Assembly (NCBI GenBank): GCA_963989385.1
Contig: OZ022509.1
Span: 80,126,667-80,190,666 of the forward strand
From: Ctena decussata
Lineage: Eukaryota > Mollusca > Bivalvia > Lucinida > Lucinidae
DNA: 64,000 bases
Reading direction: 5' to 3'
In this document: positions 55,396 through 64,000 of the stretch, in pieces
Layout: every line of letters begins with the position of its first letter
Position numbering within the stretch: the stretch's first letter is position 1
The notes under the pieces: generated by a model
What the model was told of the DNA's origin: nothing
What the model saw: only the letters and a program-made list of their open reading frames with translations
Database searches by the model: none
Made by a program: the position numbers and the translations under genes

Positions 55396-57120
55396 GATCC
55401 ACAGCGGCCACTGTCGTGCAGGAAGAGTGTTCATTTCTGCATAAATCTGTTTATTCAGTCATTTGCGTTAGTAATTAAGTGGTTTTGTCCATGCAAACTG
55501 GATATTTTTCAAAAAGTGATTTTTTACAAATTGTAGCGAAATGCTTAATTTTGTGAATTTTAAAAATGGGGATACTGCTGTTCATCGGCACATCCTGGAT
55601 GTAATGTTAAGAATTTTGCCAAACCTTTTGATGGCTGAGTTGACTCTCATATCTGCCTATTTGGGGATGTAAATAGAACTGTAAGATTGTTTAGGGCTCT
55701 GAAGAAAATCAATAAAATGTAAGTGGCCGGTTAAAACTTTTGGCTAGTATATATGAATGGTTTCTAGAGCGTTTTGCTATGTGATTGTGGGCTTTTTATG
55801 TATCTGATGCGCATAGTAGCAGACGTGCCTTACTATACAAAGTAGTGTAGAAAAGCAATCAGCTGAAACTGATACAACTACAGTATTTCTCAAAATTATT
55901 GAGAATTGCATTTTGGCACATAGTTGCTTGTTATACATGTTCAACAATGTTTTAAATGTGTAAAATACAATAAAAGAACCTCTTCTTCAAGTTTAATATA
56001 CAAAAATGACAATATGATGCATTTATTTGCGTCAGTGGTAGGTAAGGATGGGCTAGGGTACACCCCTGTAAAAATATGTCCCTTGATTTCAACTATGTTT
56101 TGCTATTCTACCTTTGTTAAAAATAGATTATCTCAGGTGTAAAAGTTTATTTTCTCCATATTTCATCATTTTTCATCATCATCTACCTTATTAATGGCGC
56201 TTTTAATATTTTGCATGGTTTAATGTTACTGATTCCAGTTTCTGAGTCAGGGACTGGCTGGTATATGGTAAATAGAATATTGAAGGCATCAGAAACAACA
56301 AAAAATCGGATCTGTTAGTGATCTGAACGGAATATTTTTGGCAAGGCATTGATAATCATGTCAAAACTCATATCCATAAAAGCATGTTTACCGAGCCTTA
56401 CAAACGATATGGTTTTGTGCCGTTTCCTGCTAGATGTGCAGAATAAGAATGAATCAGAGCAATATACGCTCTGTCAAAATTGTAATTTTCCCCGATTTCA
56501 TGCACTTTTTCGAAACGAAGTCACGTGTTTGAAAGCCAGCAGCATCTATGGCTGACAAGCTCACATAAAATTCTGTTTTCTGTTTGCCAATACCTTATCA
56601 CTAGTTGAGTAAACCATTCCAAAATCAACTGATTTGTCATCATCTTTTCCACAAATATTGATTTTATTTCGTAAGGATACATAATTTTCCAGTCCGACAA
56701 AAACTCTCTGGGTGGCACAATTCAAGGGGAGATAACATTTTGTTACTCAAACATGTGAGTAATACTTGTATGCTAAAATGTTTATAGAGGGATGTTGTTA
56801 ACTAAGTAAAAAAAGTAATTAAGTATGTACATGATCTGTAAACTATCAGTGCTTAATTTTCACTTTGCAAAAAATTCTCAATAATTTTAAGTAATACTAT
56901 AAATTTTACCTCCTGCCAACGGCACCAAAAAGGAAATAAACAACAAAAAGAAACAATATTGGTAATTGGTACGAAAAGATAGCAAAATGAGCAGCTCTTT
57001 CCCAGGTAGGTTTGCCTGAAAAAAAGTTACTTACATAGAGTATACACGTATCTATTTGACCGGGTATCTGTATTCTATTTTATGTACGAAACCGATCAAG
57101 GCAATAAATTCTAAACATGG
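55396..57120. other. AT-rich intronic sequence, nothing recognised
   Basis: Short open frames only; no splice-flanked open segment with recognisable sequence was found. Confidence 0.45.
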
Positions 57121-57121
57121 T

Positions 57122-57152
<31 letters not shown>
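57121..57152. repeat. Poly-T tract (~31 T)
   Basis: Uninterrupted T-run, followed by GCAG. It lies ~200 bp upstream of the proposed exon 3. Confidence 0.9.
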
Positions 57153-57154
<2 letters not shown>

Positions 57155-57358
57155 AGATGACAGGTGTCCTTAGCACGAGATTCAGTAGGATATCCTGAAA
57201 TGAATTCTGAAGGAAGACCCTCTTAAAGCATAACACGTTTAATTCGGTGATCACTGTATTCCAGTAATAATGGTTTATTTGTGTATCTCTCTTCATGTAA
57301 GAATTAGAGTACAACTAAGTACAATTGATATACATGTACTCGTTTTACTTTTGCACAG

Positions 57359-57565
57359 ATCAGATCCAGTGACTTCGTCATAACATTAGAAAATGAGACC
57401 GAAGTTTTGAAAGTCCTGGCTGATGGAATTAAGAAAATGAATGAAGCCTTGAGAAATGAGATTGATGTACTAACCACTAGATTAGAAGATTCCGAAGAAA
57501 GAACACTCAACGAAACAGCAAAGCTTCGAGGAGATATCAAAGAGCAGGAAGAGTTGTCGGTTCAG
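57359..57565 (+). CDS. Probable exon 3 of the CXorf38-like gene: coiled coil
   Basis: A 207-bp open segment between ACTTTTGCACAG| and GGTTCAG|GTTAGT, phase 0 at both ends and so compatible with exon 2. It encodes 69 residues beginning IRSSDFVITLENETEVLKVL and continuing with heptads rich in Glu, Lys and Leu (NEIDVLTTRLEDSEERT), a coiled coil. CXorf38-like proteins also continue into charged helices after the HEPN region. Linkage to exons 1-2 rests on strand, phase and this general resemblance. It could instead belong to another gene. Further exons must lie beyond it; none was recognised before 64000. Confidence 0.6.
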
Positions 57566-57774
57566 GTTAGTGATTTCTCTCTTTTGTACAGATCTAAAGC
57601 ACCTGTCCCCATAAAGAGCTAAAAAGGCGATTTGGTCCAAATTAGGTTCAAATTGTCGGACATTTATTAGCGGGCTTTTGCGAGGGACAAGGAGGTTTAT
57701 GTGTAACCATTTGTGTGCGCCCGCATGCGCGTGTGAATTTGTGCGCGTGAGCAAATGAACAAGGACTCTACTGC

Positions 57775-58650
57775 GATGATCTTTTCAGCTTGGCATTTAA
57801 GTCTGTTCAAAAATAAGAGTTTGCCCTGATGATTGTTGATGCTGATGGTTCTATAGTTCTGGCAGAGCTGTTAGATGTTCTTTTTAGGGACTGCATATTT
57901 CAGCAGGTACGTGCATGGTATCAGCCATTCATCTTTTCTGCAGATCTTATAACAGATCTTTGTTAAAACATCTGTCATGTTCTCTCCGCTTTACTGATCA
58001 AGTGCTGCTGATATATTACCACTTCCGACTGACTTCTTTTCACTGCTGCTATTGCAATCTTAACTTCCTCACGAAGGATTGATTGCAGAGGTTCTTCTTG
58101 GTGCTGCTTGCAGTTTAGAACTGCATTGTCACCACAACGCCAATGACTTATACAGTTCTTAACAATATTCTGTCCATCTGCTGGGAATCTCTTGTTCTTC
58201 TGTTAGACATTCCTCACTCTTGTCCTGGATAGCAGCGGATCTTCCCTGGTTCTCTGAAATAAGATCTTAACCAGTTGATATTCTCTCTTGTTGTTATTTT
58301 TTTCAAGCAGTTTCTTTAGGGCCTTCCGAATCCTCTTTTTAGCTCCTCTGTACTATTTCGTCAGTGCTGATTCATATCGCCTCATCTTCAGAATCCTTCT
58401 TCTCATTACAGATCCCAAGAACTCCTCTGGTGTCCAAAAGCGTTTCCCTTAGACTTTCCTTTATAGTTTATCATTGGCTGTTTCGGTCACTGCTATATTG
58501 CAGTGGTACTCATGATATTGGTGTCCTTGTCATCATCACTAAGACTGATGTGTAGTCCATTACCTACATATTGCGGCCTGAAATGTACATTGCACAACTC
58601 AACTTTTCAAGGTCAAACCTCAGTTAGTTCCAGATTTTATATGTTTCCTG
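57775..58650 (-). pseudogene. RTE-like LINE fragment: linker and RT start
   Basis: The minus strand reads, with stops and frameshifts, a block like ILTKICYKICRKDEWLIPCT, then PKKNI, QLCQNYRTIS, HQGKLLFLNRLK and QAEKIIA, matching the pre-RT and early RT region of RTE/CFDP2-like LINEs. Upstream blocks are weaker. It is a different part of the same broad family found at 4880-6029 and 15343-15710. Confidence 0.7.
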
Positions 58651-58816
58651 TTATGGCGTTTTCCAGTTTTCTTACAATAAGGGTGTGTTTAGAGCTGTTT
58701 GAATTATTAAGACAAAACTTAATAGGCAAGGCAAGTGTCGCGTAAAATGCTAATCGCTCTTTTTTTACAGTAATAGAGTTTTGTCATTTTGAATAGTCTA
58801 ATGTTTCGAAGAACTG

Positions 58817-59110
58817 CAGCGGACGTGGATTTTAATACAGTAAAACTGGTTTAAGCTCCAACCCTACCCGCCCGCACAACACACACACACACAAACACAC
58901 ACAAACACACACACACACACACGTAATTTATTACTGACCGCTCCAAGACGGTACTTCTGTTGTGGTTTCCTCAATGCTACATGTTATTAAATGTCCGCGC
59001 GTTGTGATAACGTCACCTGAATAGCTGCCTATTCTGCTTTCTGTTTTGTTTTGTTTTGCAATTTAAAGTGGAAAATATGTGAACTTATTGTTGATGCTGT
59101 TTTAAATTAG
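58817..59110 (+). repeat. Dispersed repeat R, copy R6, with (CA)n
   Basis: AAAACTGGTTTAAGCTCC and TACTGACCGCTCCAAGACGG identify the family. The usual short C-run is followed by a CA microsatellite at 58873-58922 that appears to have expanded inside the repeat. Confidence 0.75.
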
Positions 59111-59709
59111 TGTATCTGAGTATAACCCGGGAATTTCCAGTATTTCCTGCCGTTCTTATAAAAATGAATATATATCCTGCCATCTGACATCTTTGCTTCT
59201 GACTGACTTCGGCTTTCCGTAGTTCCATCCTCCTGTTGTTCCGGGGTTCCTCCTTGACAGTAGGTACTTTGTGTCCGCAACTCCTCCTACAGTTCTTAAA
59301 TAAACATTCTAAAACTTTGCTAGTTTCTTTGTCATTGTATGTAGATGTGCATATGACTTAGGGCTATGCTCGAATATGTTTTACCGCTGTTTAGTCAGAA
59401 GCCCTTTAGAATAGGTACCTTGTGCGAGCAACTTCACTTACAGGTTTTTTGTGAATCATTCGGGAACTTTTCAGGCTCAATTGCATGACGGTGGGTCTGG
59501 CATTAGACTTTATGAAAGCGCTATCTTAAACCTAACTTAATAATAACACAGATGGCGGGCGCCGGACACCTGTTCCGGGACGTCTTGGATCGGGCCCACC
59601 GTGGTTTAACTGGTAGGTTTCTTACGCTCCAGAATTTAGTGCTGCTATTTCTGTGAGTCCTCATGTTTGTTTACTTAGTTTTAATTTTGATTTATATGTT
59701 CCTGAGATA

Positions 59710-60400
59710 TTCCTCTAATGAGCTAGGAATCTTCCACGCAAACCGAACATCTAAGTGTCTGAGGAACCAACGCAGGACCAAAGGCTGGACCGCAAACCGA
59801 TTAAGCAACTCAGTAATTTAATTGCTGACCGTCCCAAAGCTGCACTTTTATTTTGGTTCTTCTTAGCTGTTTCATGTGTGGTTTGTCGCTTTTATTGTTT
59901 TGATATATGTTTTCTTTTTTATATGTGAAGGCTGCCCTGACAATAAAAAAATTAAAATAAGTAAACATAGATGTTTAATATTGTACGTATTATTTGTTCG
60001 TATTGCCTGGTTGGTTGGTGCTTTTTGTCAGACTGTTTTATGGGCGGCGGTTGTTTGTGTTGGGTTGAACAACTAAATAATTGATGAACCAAGGCAGAAC
60101 AAAGGGTGAGGGTTTGTCGACCACAAACCGATTAAACTCCCAAGTAATTTTATTACTAACCAGCCCAAGGCGGCAGGTTTGTTTTGGTTATTCAAGGTTA
60201 TGTTGTGTGTTGTTGTTACTATGTTTTTATGATATATAGTTTGTGGTGGTCGGGCTAGCTCGTTGACCACTTACATGGGAAATGGTTGCTCGCATGGCTG
60301 CCGCTGGTGTTGTCTTTGGTGGTGATTAATTCTGTGTTTCTTGCACACATGGTGTCTTTGGTTGGATATGGGATTGAATTGTGTCAGTTCTTGAGAATTT
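59710..60400 (+). repeat. Dispersed repeat R, copies R7 and R8
   Basis: R7 (about 59710-59960) has AATGAGCTAGGAATCTTCC and TGCTGACCGTCCCAAAGCTG. R8 (about 60085-60400) has CAAACCGATTAAACTCCCAA, TACTAACCAGCCCAAGGCGG and the distal CATGGGAAATGGTTGCTCGC. The two are head-to-tail, like R1 and R2. Confidence 0.7.
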
Positions 60401-61042
60401 TCTTCTTTACTGAAACTATTCTACGGTATCTTAATATGCATGGGACTTATAGGTTTTGATTGGATATTTCTCCACCACTTTATTTGCATTGCAAACTTAG
60501 TTATTTTTCAGTAGCAGAAAACCTATTGCATGGGACACCTTCTACATTTTTTTTCATTTTTTCCTGAATCATTCTGAAACTATGCATTTTTATTTTTCAT
60601 GGTCTATAGATGTGCATGTAATTTAGGTTTTATGCTCGAATACATTTTATTACTTTTTTGTCTTTGCGAACTTCGTCATTTAAAGCATCAGAATACCTAT
60701 TAAGTTGGCACCTTGTGTTCGCAATTTCTCTTACAGATTTTCAAGAACCATTTCGAATTTCTTTTGTTTTTCAGCTGCCAAAAGGTAGTCCATTTACTTT
60801 CCCCGTAATTTGGCATACATGGGGGGTCGGGGAGGACCATCTTTGCAAAACATACACGTGAAGTTATGATAAGTTTCATATAAAACAATTATATTGTTTC
60901 AGTAGCACTGTAAATATTCCAAAACTTGGGACACCGAAAACAAATTTGTTATGTCGCAAAAGTGGAAAGCTTTGATTTACAATGCAGAAATAGGTCCAAA
61001 AATGCAGATGGAACAACAATCTGATATGTGTCTGCACTATCT

Positions 61043-61412
61043 GCTCTGACATGTCCGTACCAGCACTAAGAGCGTCTACAGTGGCATACCTAAAACCAAG
61101 TGCTTACCCATACCCTGCTCTGACATGTCCGTACCAGCACTAAGAGCGTCTACTGTGGCATACCTAAAACCAAGTGCTTACCCATACCCTGCTCTGACAT
61201 GTCCGTACCAGCACTAAGAGCGTCTACAGTGGCATACCTAAAACCAAGTGCTTACCCATACTCTGCTCTGACATGTCCGTACCAGCACTAAGAGCGTCTA
61301 CTGTGGCATACCTGAAACCAAATGCTTACCCATACTCTGCTCTGACATGTCCGTACCAGCACTAATAGCGTCTACTGTGGCATACCTGAAACCAAATGCT
61401 TACCCATACATA
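61043..61412. repeat. 74-bp satellite, five copies
   Basis: GCTCTGACATGTCCGTACCA recurs at 61043, 61117, 61191, 61265 and 61339, an exact 74-base step, with very few differences between units. A G-run follows at 61436-61448. Confidence 0.95.
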
Positions 61413-62380
61413 TAGCACTGTTGCCTCAAACAATTGGGGGGGGGGGGAAGAAACATTGAGCTAAGTTAAATGGTGTAGGCTTATATCCGAATGTGTCAAA
61501 GAGCAGTCTAATGTCCCACAGATGTGTCAGATAAACATTTCGAAACTTTGCAGGCTTCTTTTACATGGTCATTAAATAGGCATATGACACTGAAGTTGTG
61601 CTCTGATAATTTACTACCTTTTTTTTGGTTTGAGAGCTTAGTCATTTTTCGCAATTGGAAGGCCTATTGAATATGAGCCTTGTGATTGCAACAGCTTCTG
61701 TAGTTTTGGTACATTGAAGGCTTCTCTTAGATGGTCAGTCTCTAGATGTGCATGTGTATAAAATTAATGCAACTCACCTGTCGATATGCATGTGACTTAT
61801 GGGGTATGCTGTGTTTTCTTTCACCACTTTTTTGCATTGCAAACTTTGTCATTTTCAGCATCAGAAGACCAATTGAATGGGTACCCTGTGTGCGCAATTC
61901 CTCCTACAGTTTTTCATGAATCATTCTGAAACTTTGCAGGCTTTTTTTTCCATGGTCTATAGATATGAATATGACTTAGGGGTTACGCTCAAATACATTT
62001 TTTACTTTTTGGCTTTGCGAACTTCGTCATTTTTCAGCATCTGAAGACCTGCTAAGTAGACAATTTGAGTGTGCAATTTCTTTTACATTTTTTGTGAACT
62101 ATTCAAAAAACTTTGCAGGCTTCGTTTTCATTTTTATTAGATTTGCATGTCAGGATGAAGTTGTGCTCTGATAATTTGTACTACATATTTTTGCTTTGCA
62201 AACTTAGTCATTTTTCTACATTGGAAGACATATTGAGTAGAAACCTTGTGTGTGCAACTACATGCACTTCTGTAGTCTCTTGGTGTGCATCTGGCGGTCT
62301 TTAGATATGCATGTGACAACTGCTTCTGTATTCTCTTAATTCGCATATGGCGATCTTTAGATATCTGTCACACGGCTCCC

Positions 62381-64000
62381 TTTGGTTTGGGGGGACAAAA
62401 TGGGGGAGGGAGCAAATTTTTTGGGGGGTTCACTGTGTGAGTGCACTTCGCTTGACCAGGTTGTGGGGAATTTAGCTCAAGCTGAGACTGGTAGCACACA
62501 GGACCTTTTTGTTGTTGTGCTCCTATATTAAACAGTTCTGTGAAAGTTGTCCCCCTTTGTTTGGGACACCGGTGACAGTTTAAAGACTCAGATCAGAATG
62601 TGACTCTGAGCCTCAGAAAATTGCAATGTCATCATAATAACTTCAAGACAGATTTTTCAGTTTCTGAATTTTGAATTTTATTAACTTAACTAAAACGCGA
62701 TGGATGCAGACTAATTCATTTTGGATCCTAAAATGTTCCTTAAGCACTTTTCACAAATAGTCCTAAATGTCATTTAATCACTAATCACAAATTTCCGTTG
62801 ATCCTCCTACAGTCATTAACACTGAATTTCGAAATTGTCCTTGTATTCACGCAAAAGTCCTAAAACACTGTTTACTCTAATTGTCCTGAACACGATGTCT
62901 TCAGCATATAATTTTCCAAAACAAATGTTCATCACCTTATACCATTTACTTTCACTGTCCTAATTTACTGCTCAAAAACTTTCTGTTTATGCATTTAAAA
63001 TTATTTCCGTCCCTTTCACTTTCAATACCAGTTCCTAAAATTTACAACTCCTAAGTTAACACATCACAGTTTAAACTAAGCTCTAAGATCTTCACAAAAA
63101 TTTGTAAGTCTCTACACAGAACCAAATTAGAAGTCAAACGGTCTATGCAGGGTCTACATTGTAAAATCTTATGTTCCCAGTTTCGTATTCAGATCAAGAC
63201 TGTCCTGTTTCACTACCAGAGTCAGAATGTCAGGCCAACCTAAATTTAGTGTCTCCCAAAATTTTTTCCTTTTTCCATTAACCTTTTTCCATTAACCAAT
63301 AAATTATTTTCTTACATTCAACCAATCGTTAGAAGTCTGTAATATCCAATGAAAGTTTCTGTTAGAAGTTTCTGCTCAAGGTGCCAAATGGTCCCCCTGA
63401 GTTAATTCAAGCCAAACTGCTAAAAAACAAGTTACCTACAATATCAAAAGGGCTTCACTTTCCTGAGTGACAGCAATTTCTTAAATTAACAATTTAATTG
63501 TCTGCCAAACTAAGCTAGAAGCCAGAGTTGACAAGAGTTAACCAAGTTGATGCCTAATAGCTTTGTTTGTTAATAAGTGTTAAAAGTTTCAAAGACTAAA
63601 ATCAAGCTCAACTACTCTTGCAAATGACACAGGTGATAACCTTTCAGTCATCAAAGCCAAACAATCTCAAAACTTGTCAAAAATATAGTCTTTGATGAAC
63701 AAATATCCTGGGAAATAATGAAATCTGAATTGCTGAAATCTTAAGAGTAATTCTCTGTAAGCACCAAAAAATTGCAATAGGGGGTGAAAATGACATATCT
63801 CAGATTTTGATGAAAATTAGTGTCTTTTTTGCTTATGTCAAGTGATGAACAAAAATACAATTTTTTCTCAAATCAAACTGTCCGTTTCCATGGCAACGAG
63901 GATTTTCTGTTTTTTGGCCTAATTTGGTGATTTTTCATATAAAAAATGCCAGATTTGACACCAACTGTATTGACAGTATTTCTCAACAAATGCTATTGAC
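62381..64000. other. Unassigned sequence to the window end
   Basis: GGTTTGGGGGGACAAAATGG (62375) and CAAATGGTCCCCCTGAGTT (63386) hint at an element boundary, but I could not establish paired ends. The last 200 bases contain TTTCCATGGCAACGAGG, reminiscent of P4 units. No gene recognised. Confidence 0.4.

Larger units (their letters stand above)
44835..57358 (+). other. Intron 2 (12.5 kb), repeat-packed
   Basis: If exons 2 and 3 belong together this GT-AG intron is 12,524 bp. It contains P4a, P4b, R3, M4, P5, R4, M5, an L1/Tx1-like LINE with R5, and AT-rich sequence at 51530-52650 and 55396-57120 in which I recognise nothing. Confidence 0.55.
59240..62380 (+). repeat. Degenerate ~150-180 bp repeat field (P7) with embedded R copies
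   Basis: Loosely periodic units with blocks like CTCCTACAGTTTTTCATGAA, TCTGAAACTTTGCAGGCTT, ATAGATGTGCATATGACTTA and TGCGAACTTCGTCATTTTTC recur near 59280, 59440, 60560, 60730, 61545, 61720, 61905 and 62085. R7 and R8 and a 74-bp satellite are embedded. No terminal hairpin was identified. Confidence 0.65.

Noticed and set aside
61043..61412. CRISPR-like array
   Set aside because: Whole 74-bp unit repeats; there is no variable spacer.

Overview
The window is eukaryotic DNA, most likely from a bivalve mollusc. The evidence is the repeat content: elements with a hairpin head, a (CCGT)n stretch and ~145-165 bp tandem units, resembling the pearl/DTC84-type repeats known from bivalves; tRNA-headed SINEs; RTE-like, L1/Tx1-like and other LINE remnants; two Ty3/gypsy-type LTR retrotransposons; and a CXorf38-like gene of a kind I recall as numerous in bivalves. 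I see no bacterial genes, rRNA, functional tRNA or CRISPR array. Species assignment is inference.

Layout. 1-6 kb: a partial copy of a MITE-bearing repeat, a hairpin repeat, a decayed LINE 3' end (about 1340-2151), two copies of a dispersed ~420 bp repeat (here called R), a 39/82-bp minisatellite (3583-4589), and two oppositely oriented RTE-like LINE tails. 6030-15337: LTR retrotransposon A (728-bp LTRs, TSD ATGAC) inserted inside the minus-strand RTE-like LINE, whose other half resumes at 15343. A keeps a charged gag-like ORF and a broken pol (RNase H then integrase, standard gypsy order), and its NC, protease and RT palm are missing. 15.7-30 kb: SINE, inverted low-complexity repeats, hairpin-headed repeat P1, a ~0.4 kb tandem duplication, a 28-bp satellite, minus-strand repeat P6 and a long palindrome. 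30126-40179: LTR retrotransposon B, minus strand, 2,198-bp nearly identical LTRs, TSD GATAC, tRNA-Leu-type PBS. Its pol order is protease-integrase-RT-RNase H, the unusual Gmr1-like arrangement of a gypsy-type polymerase with copia-like domain order.

40454-57565: three probable exons of one plus-strand host gene, a CXorf38-like (DUF4559-like) protein with a duplicated Cys-rich module, a HEPN-type Rx4H motif on exon 2 and a coiled coil on exon 3. Its two introns (3.5 kb with a GC-AG boundary, and 12.5 kb) are packed with repeats: P2 with P3 inserted inside it, a Thr-like SINE, P4 and P5 elements, R and M repeats, and a 5'-truncated L1/Tx1-like LINE that itself carries an R insertion. 57.7-64 kb: an RTE-like LINE fragment, more R copies, degenerate ~150-180 bp repeats with a 74-bp satellite, then unassigned sequence.

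The strongest leads are the domain order and CRE-rich LTRs of element B, the modular family of hairpin-headed repeats that share a ~155-bp unit under different heads, and the HEPN/CXorf38-like gene. Homology calls come from recognising motifs by eye; no database search was run.
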